The notes beneath the pieces were generated by a model that worked only from the letters and a program-made list of their open reading frames with translations, had not been told where the DNA came from and did no database searches. The position numbers were made by a program, and so were the translations under genes. From Verrucomicrobiia bacterium (GTDB taxonomy: Bacteria; Verrucomicrobiota; Verrucomicrobiia; Limisphaerales; Pedosphaeraceae), in NCBI GenBank assembly GCA_036268055.1, contig DATAUW010000041.1, forward strand, positions 124,001 to 188,000: DNA of 64,000 nt, written 5' to 3'. Shown piece by piece: positions 54,783-63,847 of this stretch. Numbering within the stretch: the stretch's first letter is position 1; every line of letters starts with the position of its first letter.

Positions 54783-57095
54783 ATGAACCGATTTTCGAGT
54801 CTTCGGGTTCGCATGGTCGGGATTGTTTTTCTGGCCATGATTCCGGCTTTGGCCGTGCTGGCGTATGCAAAGTTAAGCTGGCTCTGGCCGGGTTTTTGCA
54901 TCGGTTTGTTCGCGCTCGGGGCCGCGTGGCTCGGCGGCGAACTCTTTATCCTCCGTCAACTCAAGTCCATACAAATTGCCGCGCGCAAACTCGCCGCCGG
55001 CGATCTTTCGACCCGCACCGGCCTGCGCGATGAACCCACCGAACTTGGCGAACTCGCCCATTCGCTCGACAGCATGGCCGAAATGCTGCAACGCCAAACT
55101 GAGGAACACGAACGCTCGGAGGAATCGCTGCTCGATCGCGCCCACCAGCAAACCGCCATCGCCGCGCTGGGCCAACTGGCGCTGGTCACCTCGGATTTGC
55201 CCACGCTTCTCAATCAGGCGGTTATCCTCGTCGCGCAAGCGCTGGCGGTTGAATACTGCCAGGTGTTGCAACTCCTTCCCGACCGAAAGGAACTGCTGCT
55301 GCTCGCCGGAACGGGCTGGCGGGAAGACGCCGTCGGCATGGTTCGCGAAGCTGCCGATACCGGTTCGCAAGCTGGTTTTAGCATAACGTCTGGTGAACCG
55401 GTCGTGATTGCGGACTTGCGCAGCGAGACGCGGTTTCAGCCCGATAAATTATTACTGGATCATGGCATAGTCAGCGGCGTCACCATTATTATTCAGGGAC
55501 ACCAAAGGCCGTTTGGCGTGCTCGGAGTCTTCACGACGCAGCCGCGCGTGTTCAGCGAGGAGGAAGTTCATTTTCTCCACACCATCGGTACGTTGCTGGC
55601 GATGACTCTCGAACGACAGCGCACGGAACCCGAAATCCAAAAACTCGCCGCGTTCGCCAAGTTCAATCCCAATCCAGTGCTGGAATTTTCGAGCGACGGC
55701 AAACTCACCTACTTCAACGACGCCGCGCAAAAAATGGCCGAGTTGCTCGACCGCGAACATCCCGAGTCGTTGCTGCCGCCGAATACCGTGGACATCGTGC
55801 AAACGTGCCTCGCCACCGGCGAAAAACATCTGCAAGTCGAAACGCGCCCCGGCACCCGCATTTTGTCGTGGTCATTTTTCCCCGTCACTGCGAGCCACGC
55901 GGTTCATTGTTACGTGGAAGATAATACCGACCGCGCGAGCCTCGAAGAACAGTTGCGCCAGGTGCAAAAGATGGAATCGGTCGGGCAACTCGCGGCGGGC
56001 GTCGCGCATGACTTCAATAATATTCTCACCATCATCCAGGGGCATTCGGGATTGTTGATGTCGCGGCCCAATCTTTCCCCGGCAATGACCACATCCATTC
56101 AAGCCGTTTCCTTTGCCGCCGAACGCGCCGCGAGTCTCACGCGCCAGCTCCTCATGTTCAGCCGCAAACAGGTCATGCAGACCAAACCGATTGACCTCAA
56201 AGAAATCGTCACGAACATGAGCAAGATGCTCCAGCGGCTCATCGGCGAAACTATCGTGCTCCATTGCGAATATCCGCCGCATCTCCCTCCCATCAAAGGC
56301 GACGCCGGCATGATGGAACAAATCCTCATGAACCTCGCGGTCAATGCGCGCGATGCCATGCCCCGGGGCGGCGACCTCACGATCAAGACCGAGCCCGCCG
56401 TCATCAATGAAACGCATGCCAAGCTGCACGCAAATGCGCGCGTCGGAAATTTCGTTTGCCTGAATGTGCAGGATACCGGCACTGGCATGGACGCCGCCAC
56501 GATGAAACGCATCTTCGAGCCGTTTTTCACGACGAAGGAAGCTGGTCGCGGCACGGGTCTTGGCCTCGCGACGGTTTATGGCATCGTCAAACAACACGCC
56601 GGTTGGATCGAGGTGCAAAGCCAGGTCGGTCGCGGCACGACTTTCAAAATCTTCTTTCCCATATCCGAACGTGTCGCCGAATCGCAAACGGAATTTATCG
56701 TGCCCACCACGCAAGTCCGTGGCGGCGGCGAAACGATTTTGGTGGTCGAAGACGAACCGGTCTTGCGCGACCTGGCGAAAGTCATTCTTCAGGATTGCGG
56801 TTACACCGTTATCCCCGCCGCGTCGGGCGTGGAGGCGCTCACCGTTTGGCAAAAACATCAGGCGGCGGTTGACCTGCTGCTCACGGACATGATCATGCCC
56901 GACGGCCTCTCCGGCAAAGACCTCGCCGAATCTTTGCTCGGCCATAAGCCCAGCCTCAAAGTCATCTTCACCAGCGGCTACAACGTGGACGACCTCGGCG
57001 CCGACCTCGTCAAAAACAACGGCGCGCAATTTTTGCAAAAACCCTACAGCCGGATCACACTGGCGCAGGCGGTAAGAAATTGTTTGGACGCGTAA
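54783..57095 (+). CDS. Hybrid sensor histidine kinase with C-terminal receiver
   Basis: 770 residues: two close N-terminal transmembrane helices (~11-30, 36-52) with almost no periplasmic loop, HAMP (~55-108), GAF (~130-280), PAS (~290-385), HisKA with His409 in GVAHDFNNILTII, HATPase (NLAVNARDAM, DTGTGMD, GTGLGLATVYGIV) and a receiver domain (ILVVEDEP, phospho-acceptor Asp702 in LLTDMIMP). The His-Asp relay within one chain suggests hand-off to another regulator. The stimulus is probably internal, sensed through GAF or PAS. No partner gene is adjacent; it converges on the oxidoreductase gene. Confidence 0.92.
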   Translation: MNRFSSLRVRMVGIVFLAMIPALAVLAYAKLSWLWPGFCIGLFALGAAWLGGELFILRQLKSIQIAARKLAAGDLSTRTGLRDEPTELGELAHSLDSMAEMLQRQTEEHERSEESLLDRAHQQTAIAALGQLALVTSDLPTLLNQAVILVAQALAVEYCQVLQLLPDRKELLLLAGTGWREDAVGMVREAADTGSQAGFSITSGEPVVIADLRSETRFQPDKLLLDHGIVSGVTIIIQGHQRPFGVLGVFTTQPRVFSEEEVHFLHTIGTLLAMTLERQRTEPEIQKLAAFAKFNPNPVLEFSSDGKLTYFNDAAQKMAELLDREHPESLLPPNTVDIVQTCLATGEKHLQVETRPGTRILSWSFFPVTASHAVHCYVEDNTDRASLEEQLRQVQKMESVGQLAAGVAHDFNNILTIIQGHSGLLMSRPNLSPAMTTSIQAVSFAAERAASLTRQLLMFSRKQVMQTKPIDLKEIVTNMSKMLQRLIGETIVLHCEYPPHLPPIKGDAGMMEQILMNLAVNARDAMPRGGDLTIKTEPAVINETHAKLHANARVGNFVCLNVQDTGTGMDAATMKRIFEPFFTTKEAGRGTGLGLATVYGIVKQHAGWIEVQSQVGRGTTFKIFFPISERVAESQTEFIVPTTQVRGGGETILVVEDEPVLRDLAKVILQDCGYTVIPAASGVEALTVWQKHQAAVDLLLTDMIMPDGLSGKDLAESLLGHKPSLKVIFTSGYNVDDLGADLVKNNGAQFLQKPYSRITLAQAVRNCLDA

Positions 57096-57109
57096 TCAAA
57101 GGGGCATCG

Positions 57110-58132
57110 TCACGCGACAGATGCAAAAATCGCATCCAAATATTCCTGCGTCTTTAGCGAGGCATTGACATACTCGGCGCGCTTCTGAGCATTTCCGCTC
57201 GCGGCAAGTTCAGCAAAATCTTCAATCATCGAAACTTCCTGCGCTACGTTTGCCGGTGTGGAAATAAATTTCGCATCCTTGCGCGTGTCCATGCCCGTGC
57301 GATGGGTGTAACCAATCGGCACGTTCGGTTTTCCAAACGCAAAACTTCCCGGCCAATCCAAAACGAAATCGTCCATCGTGATAAAACCGCTGGTGCCGAG
57401 CAGTTCCAAATCCATCACCACCGTCCCCGCCGTATAACCGATGTCAAAAGTCGAAATCTCACCGCTGTCGAATGCAATGAGCCCCGACGCGCGGATGATC
57501 GCGCCGTTTTTTGGATCAAGTTCCGGCACGGTCAACGCTTTCGTCACGCGCCCTTGCGGACGCAGATATTCCACCAGCGCGCGAATCGAGTACCACGCCA
57601 TGTCGCCCAGCGCGGTCATTGGCTCCTGCTTTTTGTCGAACCGGATATTATTCCGGTTCGTGATCGGGAAATAAAAAATCGTGTGCAACGATTTCGGTGA
57701 ACCGATTTTCTCCGCGCTCGCGGCGCGAATGGCCGCCGTTCGCGGATGATGCACAAAATGGGTCGCGTCCATGAACACCACGTCCTTCGCTTCCGCCGCC
57801 TTCGTCATGCGCAACACCGACGCCGTATTCGCAAATGGCTTGTCCACCAGCACGTGCTTGCCCGCAGCAATCGCCGCCAGCGCAATCTCCTCCTTCGCCA
57901 CCGTTGGCGTCGCGACATAAATCGCGCCGACATCTGCACGTTTCAGCAACGCCTCCCAACCTTCCACCGCGACGGCGCCCTCGCGCTTGGCGATAAAATT
58001 CTTCGCATTCTCCAGGCGACGGCTGGACACCGCCGTTAATTTTGCATTCTTCGATTTCGCAATCGCATCCGCCACCACCGCCGCGATCGCTCCGGGTCCC
58101 ACAATCCCAAATCCAAGCTCAGAAGTTTCCAT
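57110..58132 (-). CDS. Gfo/Idh/MocA-family oxidoreductase
   Basis: 340 residues from ATG 58132. The N-terminal Rossmann motif GFGIVGPGAIAAVVADAIA and the HVLVDKPFANT segment, with its active-site Lys-Pro, identify the family; the C-terminal half is the beta-sheet substrate domain. These enzymes act on sugars, inositols or related polyols with NAD(P). The frame stays open to 58345, but that part is made of repeat DNA (58273-58296) and lacks similarity. Cytoplasmic; no carbohydrate operon nearby. Confidence 0.88.
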   Translation of the reverse strand: METSELGFGIVGPGAIAAVVADAIAKSKNAKLTAVSSRRLENAKNFIAKREGAVAVEGWEALLKRADVGAIYVATPTVAKEEIALAAIAAGKHVLVDKPFANTASVLRMTKAAEAKDVVFMDATHFVHHPRTAAIRAASAEKIGSPKSLHTIFYFPITNRNNIRFDKKQEPMTALGDMAWYSIRALVEYLRPQGRVTKALTVPELDPKNGAIIRASGLIAFDSGEISTFDIGYTAGTVVMDLELLGTSGFITMDDFVLDWPGSFAFGKPNVPIGYTHRTGMDTRKDAKFISTPANVAQEVSMIEDFAELAASGNAQKRAEYVNASLKTQEYLDAIFASVA

Positions 58133-58272
58133 AAATTTATGTGAGCAAGAAAATAATCCTTCACCACGCCAGCTGTATATCAAATTGTGCGCGCCGAAAG
58201 TTTGTGGAACATCGCCTACTTCCGCAAAATTTTCTCTCCAACTTGCCTGCCATTGGTCTTCTCGCATCAGTC

Positions 58273-58296
58273 CTCCGCGCCTCCGCGTCTCCGCGG
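58273..58296. repeat. 8-bp tandem repeat, three units
   Basis: CTCCGCGC, CTCCGCGT and CTCCGCGG in a row, followed by TTAAATGATG. Same unit type as 40409-40440 and 59892-59915. Confidence 0.8.
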
Positions 58297-58372
58297 TTAA
58301 ATGATGTGTGTCCTGCGTTCTCACGACACACTTCCCACTTGCCAATCGCTCTTAAAACCTTCTAATCACCGC

Positions 58373-59872
58373 ATGAACCACCGCTCCATTTTTCTGGCGA
58401 TTGCCGCCGCAGGATTTACCGCTATTTCCACTTGCGCACAAAACAGCGATGCCTCGCTCGGCATTTTCAGCGGCCAAAATGACATTGGCGATACCGCCCT
58501 GATCGGCTCGGGAAAGTTCGATGCCGCCAAAGGCACTTACCAAGTCACCGGCGGCGGCGGCAATATGTGGTTCACCAACGATGCTTTTCATTTCGTCTGG
58601 AAAAAAGTTTCCGGCGATGCCTCGCTCGCCGCTGATATTTCGTTCGTCGGCACGGAGGGCAATCCGCATCGCAAAGCCTGTCTGCTCATCCGCCAAAATC
58701 TGAACACCGATTCTCCTTACGCCGACGCCGCCGTTCACGGCAGCGGCCTCACGTCTCTGCAATGTCGCGAGACCGGCAACGCCACAACGCGCGAAATCCA
58801 GGCGAATATCATCGGCCCAACGCGCTTGCGCATCGAGAAACACGGTAATTATGCGACAATTTCCGTCGCGGAAAAAAACGGGCAGCTTCATCCCGCCGGT
58901 GGCGCTTTTGAACTGCATCTCGACGGTCCCTATTACATCGGCCTCGGCGTTTGCGCCCATGATAACGCGACGAACTGCCAGGCTATTTTTAGCAACGTCC
59001 AGTTCGCCGAGGAAAAACCGCCCGTTGCCTCAACCAAGCTCACCACTTACAGTACGCTCGAAACGGTCGCGATTCCTTCCTTCGATCGCCGCGCCATTTA
59101 TTTCACGACCAATCATATCGAAGCGCCGAATTGGTCGCGCGATGGCTCTTACTTTTTGTTCAACGGCGGCGGCCATATCTACCGCCTGCCAGTTGAAGGC
59201 GGCGAACCGATCAAGCTCGACACCGGCTTCGCGATTCATTGCAACAATGATCACGGCATTTCGCCCGACGGAAAATTTCTCGCCATCAGCGATGGGACGA
59301 AGGAAAAAAAATCGCTGGTTTACATCGTGCCCATTGACGGCGGCACGCCCCGGCAAATCACCAAACTTGGGCCGTCGTATTGGCATGGCTGGTCCACGGA
59401 TGGCGACACGCTGGTTTTCTGTGGCCAGCGAAATGATGAATTCGATGTCTATTCCATTCCCGCCGCCGGTGGCGAAGAGAAGCGCCTCACAACCGCGCCC
59501 GGCCTGGACGATGGCCCGGAATTTTCACCGGACACGCAATATGTTTATTTCAATTCCGAGCGCACCGGCCAAATGCAGATCTGGCGCATGGCTCCCGACG
59601 GCTCGCACCCCGAGCAAATCACGTCTGACGAATATAATAATTGGTTCCCGCACCTTTCGCCGAACGGCAAATGGCTGGCGTTTCTTTCCTATGATAAAAC
59701 GGTCACCGGCCATCCCGAAAACAAAACCGTCCTGCTGCGCCTGATGCCCGCCGAAGGCGGAAAAATCCAAGTCATCGCAAAACTCTTCGGCGGCCAGGGC
59801 ACGATCAACGTCCCTTCGTGGTCGCCCGATAGCACGAAGCTCGCGTTCATGAGTTACCAGATTGCGCCTTAA
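58373..59872 (+). CDS. Secreted TolB-like (PD40) beta-propeller protein
   Basis: 499 residues from ATG 58373 with a signal peptide (MNHRSIFLAIAAAGFTAIST, cleaved near CAQ). The first half (~25-225) resembles a DUF1349/concanavalin-like beta-sandwich (DISFVGTEGNPHRKACLLIR). The second half carries PD40/WD40-like blades (GWSTDGDTLVFCGQRNDEFDVYS, EFSPDTQYVYFNSERTG, HLSPNGKWLAFLSYD) like those of TolB. Similar proteins are often mislabelled as TolB or 'biopolymer transporter'; no tol/pal genes are nearby. Probably periplasmic or extracellular; function unknown. Confidence 0.8.
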   Translation: MNHRSIFLAIAAAGFTAISTCAQNSDASLGIFSGQNDIGDTALIGSGKFDAAKGTYQVTGGGGNMWFTNDAFHFVWKKVSGDASLAADISFVGTEGNPHRKACLLIRQNLNTDSPYADAAVHGSGLTSLQCRETGNATTREIQANIIGPTRLRIEKHGNYATISVAEKNGQLHPAGGAFELHLDGPYYIGLGVCAHDNATNCQAIFSNVQFAEEKPPVASTKLTTYSTLETVAIPSFDRRAIYFTTNHIEAPNWSRDGSYFLFNGGGHIYRLPVEGGEPIKLDTGFAIHCNNDHGISPDGKFLAISDGTKEKKSLVYIVPIDGGTPRQITKLGPSYWHGWSTDGDTLVFCGQRNDEFDVYSIPAAGGEEKRLTTAPGLDDGPEFSPDTQYVYFNSERTGQMQIWRMAPDGSHPEQITSDEYNNWFPHLSPNGKWLAFLSYDKTVTGHPENKTVLLRLMPAEGGKIQVIAKLFGGQGTINVPSWSPDSTKLAFMSYQIAP

Positions 59873-59891
59873 AAAGAAAAGCCGAGTTGAA

Positions 59892-59915
59892 CCGCGGAGA
59901 TACGGAGGCGCGGAG
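59892..59915. repeat. 8-bp tandem repeat, three units, opposite orientation
   Basis: Reading the minus strand: CTCCGCGC, CTCCGTAT, CTCCGCGG, then TTCAA. It lies just after the propeller gene. Confidence 0.78.
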
Positions 59916-59961
59916 GTCCTTGCGGACGGCCAAAGGGAGAAAGACTTACAGGTACGGATTG

Positions 59962-60030
59962 AACACTGAAAAAGCCTAACTTCAGAATCTCATCCGTGTT
60001 TCTTCAGTGTTCCATCCGTGGCTAAAAAAT
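59962..60030. repeat. ATCCGTG-type repeat with flanking inverted repeat
   Basis: GAACACTGAA at 59962-59971 is the exact inverse of TTCAGTGTTC at 60004-60013; within and after it lie ATCCGTGTTTC and ATCCGTGGCTAAAAAA, related to the repeat at 34502-34540. It sits between convergent genes and may also act as a weak transcription stop for tsaD. Confidence 0.6.
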
Positions 60031-60034
60031 TATC

Positions 60035-61057
60035 CTATTGCAACATCCATCCGGGTTTAATTTCTCCGTCAAGATCGGTAGATTGTGCGCCGTGCAAAAA
60101 TTTTCGTTCGGCCAGGATGCCGATCATTGCAGCGTTGTCGGTGCATAAATCGCGCGCGGCCAGGCGAAGTTTTAATTTCTTGCGAGCGCAGGCATCTTCG
60201 AGTTCTTTGCGTAATGCCCGGTTGCACGTCACCCCGCCGGATGCCGTCACGCACTTCACTCCCAGCCGTTCAGCCGCGCGCATGGTTTTTGTCACCAGCA
60301 CTTCCACAATCGCAGCCTGTACGCTCGCGCATAAATCATTTAGCTGGCCCGCATTTTCGAGCGTTGCCGGATGATCACGGATGAAATAGCGCGCCGAAGT
60401 TTTCAATCCGCTGAAACTGAAATCGTCGCTGGCATCCTTCAACATCGGACGCGGAAAATCGAAAGCCGGCTTGCCTAACGCGGCCAGCCGGTCAATCTCC
60501 GGCCCGCCGGGATACGGCAGCCCGATCATTTTCGCGACTTTGTCAAAACATTCCCCGGCGGCATCGTCAATGGTCGAGCCCAACACGTGATGTTCCAACT
60601 CCGACTTCACATGCACGAGCATCGTGTGACCGCCGCTGACGATCAGCGAGATGTTCGGCTCAAAGGCGTCGAAATCCGCAACGGGCGGTTCGCCGGAAAT
60701 CCATGGGGAATACAAATGCGCTTCGTGATGATGAATTCCAAGAAACGGTTTGCGCAAAACGAAAGCCAGCGATTGCGCGGCCTTGAGTCCAAGCAGCAAT
60801 GCGTTCGGCAAACCCGGCCCCTGCGTTGCGGCGACCGCGTCCAAATCCTTCGCCGAAATATTCGCGTCCCCCATCGTCGCGCGCGCGATGGGCAGCAGAT
60901 TTCTCAAGTGCTCACGCGCCGCCAGTTCCGGCACCACGCCGCCGTATTCGGCATGGAGTTCGATTTGCGAAGCCACCAAGCTCGCCAGCACCCTGCCCTC
61001 GCGAATCACCGCGACGCTGGTTTCGTCGCAGGAGGTTTCAATCGCAAGCAGGGTCAT
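60035..61057 (-). CDS. tsaD: tRNA N6-adenosine threonylcarbamoyltransferase
   Basis: 340 residues. LAIETSCDETSVAVI at the N terminus, the metal-binding FLGIHHHEAHLYSP and VSGGHTMLVH are TsaD (Kae1/YgjD) signatures in an ASKHA fold. With TsaB, TsaE and TsaC-type enzymes it makes t6A37 in ANN-decoding tRNAs. Last gene of the miaE-ispD-ctpA-tsaD run, 45 bp after ctpA. Confidence 0.96.
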   Translation of the reverse strand: MTLLAIETSCDETSVAVIREGRVLASLVASQIELHAEYGGVVPELAAREHLRNLLPIARATMGDANISAKDLDAVAATQGPGLPNALLLGLKAAQSLAFVLRKPFLGIHHHEAHLYSPWISGEPPVADFDAFEPNISLIVSGGHTMLVHVKSELEHHVLGSTIDDAAGECFDKVAKMIGLPYPGGPEIDRLAALGKPAFDFPRPMLKDASDDFSFSGLKTSARYFIRDHPATLENAGQLNDLCASVQAAIVEVLVTKTMRAAERLGVKCVTASGGVTCNRALRKELEDACARKKLKLRLAARDLCTDNAAMIGILAERKFLHGAQSTDLDGEIKPGWMLQ

Positions 61058-61102
61058 GAAAATGTGCGGCGCACAGATGGACGCTCGCGATGACGAAACA
61101 TT

Positions 61103-62419
61103 TTACTTCTCGTTCGCCGCCATTTTCTCCGGCTGCTTCGCGGAGTGATGCGTGTAGAACAAAATGCCGCGCAGCAAATCCGTCGCACGTTCCAACTGCA
61201 CATCATGGGAATTACGCAATTCCTCCTGCTGCTTGTCCGTCAAAGTTTCCAATCCCGGACGGCTCTTCATCCGCACGGCAAGCTCTTCGTCATCCGACAT
61301 CGGCACGATGGAATCCGGCGTGATACCCTGCCCGTGAATGACCTTGTGGCTCGGCGTATAGTACTTGGCCGTCGTCAACCGCAGCGCCGAACCGTCTTCC
61401 AGTGGCAGGATGCTTTGCACGGAACCCTTGCCGAAAGTTCTTTCGCCCAAAATTTCCGCGCGATGATAATCCTGCAAACAACCGGCGACGATTTCCGACG
61501 CGCTCGCGCTGTTCACATTGACCAAAATCACCATCGGCATGCCGTTCAATTCATCGCCGTGGCCGGTGGAAAAACGCTTCGAGTCCTGCGAATGATTTTG
61601 GCCCTCGGTCGAAACGATGAGCGAGCCGCGCGGCAAGAATTTTTGGCAAACATCCACCGCCTGATCCAGCAACCCGCCCGGATTCCAACGCAAGTCCAGC
61701 ACGAGACCCTGCATGCCTTCCTCTTTTAATTTGCGCAACGCCTTCTCCAAATCATCGCTGGTTTTTTCACCGAATTGCACGAGGCGCACGTAACCGATCT
61801 TGTTTTCGCCCAGCGGAAATTCTTTTTTGTTATTGATGTCCTTGACCATGTCCACCTTGATGATGGCGCGCTTGAGCGTGAGGTCTTTTGTCACGCCAGT
61901 GGACGGACGGAAAGTCGTGATCGTCACTTCCGTGCCCGGCTCGCCGCGAAGATGCTGCACGGCTTCCTGCAATCCCAATTCCTCGGCGCTCTTGCCGTCA
62001 ATTTTCACGATGCGATCGCCGGGCTGGATGCCCGCCTTGTAACCTGGCGTGTCTTCCATCGGCGCGAGCACGGTCACATATTTTTCCTTCATCTCGACCA
62101 TGATGCCCAGCCCACCGAATGCGCCCTGGGTGTCTTTCTGCAAATCCTCATACTTGGACGGTTCCATGAATTCGCTGTGCGGGTCGAGCGTATTAATCAT
62201 TCCTTTCAACGCGCCATAGACGAGTTCCTGGTAAGTCAATTTTTTGCCGTCCACATAATCTTTGCGAACCTTCTCGAGCACGTAGGAAAAAAGTTGGAGA
62301 CTGGGATAGGCCGAATCCTTTTCCGCCGCCCCGGCGGAACGCACGTAAATGCGCGCGCCAATCATCAGATTCGTTGCCAATAAAATTACAATCAGACCGT
62401 AAATCAACCGTTTCTTCAT
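61103..62419 (-). CDS. ctpA: S41-family C-terminal processing protease (CtpA/Prc-like)
   Basis: 438 residues from ATG 62419. A signal-anchor (MKKRLIYGLIVILLATNLMI) leads into a PDZ domain (~95-165) and the S41 protease domain with nucleophile Ser in VNSASASEIVAG and Lys in GERTFGKGSVQ. It should trim or degrade periplasmic proteins. A GTG at 62461 with AGGAG 12 nt upstream is a possible earlier start. It lies between ispD and tsaD in a same-strand run. Confidence 0.92.
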   Translation of the reverse strand: MKKRLIYGLIVILLATNLMIGARIYVRSAGAAEKDSAYPSLQLFSYVLEKVRKDYVDGKKLTYQELVYGALKGMINTLDPHSEFMEPSKYEDLQKDTQGAFGGLGIMVEMKEKYVTVLAPMEDTPGYKAGIQPGDRIVKIDGKSAEELGLQEAVQHLRGEPGTEVTITTFRPSTGVTKDLTLKRAIIKVDMVKDINNKKEFPLGENKIGYVRLVQFGEKTSDDLEKALRKLKEEGMQGLVLDLRWNPGGLLDQAVDVCQKFLPRGSLIVSTEGQNHSQDSKRFSTGHGDELNGMPMVILVNVNSASASEIVAGCLQDYHRAEILGERTFGKGSVQSILPLEDGSALRLTTAKYYTPSHKVIHGQGITPDSIVPMSDDEELAVRMKSRPGLETLTDKQQEELRNSHDVQLERATDLLRGILFYTHHSAKQPEKMAANEK

Positions 62420-62529
62420 AAAATTCGCAAATGCCTTCCGCACACAGTAAATCTCGCCCACCCAATTTGCAAACTCCTTATCCTTTCACGAATGTAATAG
62501 ACCGCGCGCCACGCGGGTTGGCCACACGA

Positions 62530-63210
62530 TTACGCCGTCTTCAAAAGCAGTTCTATATAAGCCAAATCTGCGGGCACGGTCACTTTGGGATTTGGGCCAG
62601 TCGTTGGCACGAGCCGGACTGGTTGCCCGATTAATTCGCACGCGGCGGTGTCATCGGTCACTTGTAATCCGCGTTCGCGAACCGCCGTCAATGCGCGTCG
62701 AATGACTTCGATTTGGAATGTCTGCGGGGTTTGCACCGCCCAAAGCCGCGAGCGATCGAGCGTGCGGCTGATGACTTTTCCATCGGCACTTTCCTTGATG
62801 GTATCGCTCACGGGCTGGCCGGTGACGGCTGCGCCCATTTCTCGCGCGGCGATAATCGTCGCTGTGATCAATGCCTCGCTCGTGCACGGACGTGCGCCGT
62901 CCTGGATTGCTACGATTTTGGCTTGTGGTGAGACGGCTTGCAAACCATTCCAAACCGAGTCCTGCCGTTCCGCGCCGCCCGCGACGAATCGCAACGGCTT
63001 TCGCCAGCCATATTCTTTCGCCAAATCTTCAAATGCGCTTTGCATCCCTTCGCGCACGACAACCACCACTTCGTCCACTTCATGGGCGCGGACGAATCGT
63101 TCAATCGTATGCCCCACCACCGGCCGGCCGGCGACTTCCAAAAATAGTTTGTCAATATTCGGCCCCATGCGGGTGCCTTTGCCGGCGGCGACGATAATGG
63201 CGGATACCAT
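62530..63210 (-). CDS. ispD: 2-C-methyl-D-erythritol 4-phosphate cytidylyltransferase
   Basis: 226 residues. The nucleotide-binding IIVAAGKGTRMG, VAIQDGARPCTS and LDRSRLWAVQTPQTF are IspD motifs. It adds CMP to methylerythritol phosphate in the third step of the MEP pathway, whose first enzyme, Dxs, is encoded at 22916-24904. No ispF is fused or adjacent. Confidence 0.95.
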   Translation of the reverse strand: MVSAIIVAAGKGTRMGPNIDKLFLEVAGRPVVGHTIERFVRAHEVDEVVVVVREGMQSAFEDLAKEYGWRKPLRFVAGGAERQDSVWNGLQAVSPQAKIVAIQDGARPCTSEALITATIIAAREMGAAVTGQPVSDTIKESADGKVISRTLDRSRLWAVQTPQTFQIEVIRRALTAVRERGLQVTDDTAACELIGQPVRLVPTTGPNPKVTVPADLAYIELLLKTA

Positions 63211-63274
63211 GCTGGTGATTTAGCGTCTCAAACGCGCGTCGTCGAATGAAATAAAAGGCCGAGGCTCGGCATCG

Positions 63275-63847
63275 CTAATGCAATAGCGGCAGCGGATTGG
63301 GTTCCCGCATGAGCTTCGCATCCAGATCGAGATAAAAATCCATGCGCTGCTCCGTTTCGCGGGGATCTACTTCCCGCGCCATTAATATATAGGTCGCGTA
63401 ATGATTGCCTTCCGATTCGACCAGGCTGGCGTAGAAATCGGCCAGCTTCGAATCTATCGGTTTGAGCGCGCTTGCGAGAAATTGAAATTTCTCACAACTG
63501 CGGCCTTCGATGAACGCGCAGCAAATCAAATGATCAATCACCTGATGGCGCTGGCCGTTACGCACCGAGCGCATCAAACCGGTGATCCAGGGACTTGGAA
63601 ACGGCTGCCCAAAAGAAATCCCCCGCTCTTTCAACAACGCGAGCACCAGTTGAAAATGCTGCAACTCCTCGATGGCAATCGCGTTCAACTCGCCGACGCG
63701 CGGATAAAGGTCGCGATACTTTTCAAGATTCAAAGCCGTCGTCGCTGCTTTGCGTTCCAGATGCGCGTGATCCACCAATACGGCCGGCAAGTTTGCCAGC
63801 ACCTTGGGCATCCAATCTGCGGGAACTTTTTCACGAAACAAAAGCAT
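63275..63847 (-). CDS. miaE: tRNA-(ms2io6A37) hydroxylase
   Basis: 190 residues. A ferritin-like four-helix bundle with di-iron ligands in DHAHLERKA, AIEELQHF and ESEGNHY. MiaE hydroxylates the isopentenyl chain of ms2i6A37 in tRNA. Its substrate needs MiaA and MiaB, which are not in the window. First gene of the miaE-ispD-ctpA-tsaD run, 64 bp upstream of ispD. Confidence 0.92.
   Translation of the reverse strand: MLLFREKVPADWMPKVLANLPAVLVDHAHLERKAATTALNLEKYRDLYPRVGELNAIAIEELQHFQLVLALLKERGISFGQPFPSPWITGLMRSVRNGQRHQVIDHLICCAFIEGRSCEKFQFLASALKPIDSKLADFYASLVESEGNHYATYILMAREVDPRETEQRMDFYLDLDAKLMREPNPLPLLH

Noticed and set aside
58133-58345. 71-residue N-terminal extension of the Gfo/Idh/MocA protein
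   Set aside because: It is encoded by repeat DNA and low-similarity sequence; the Rossmann motif begins right after the internal ATG at 58132.
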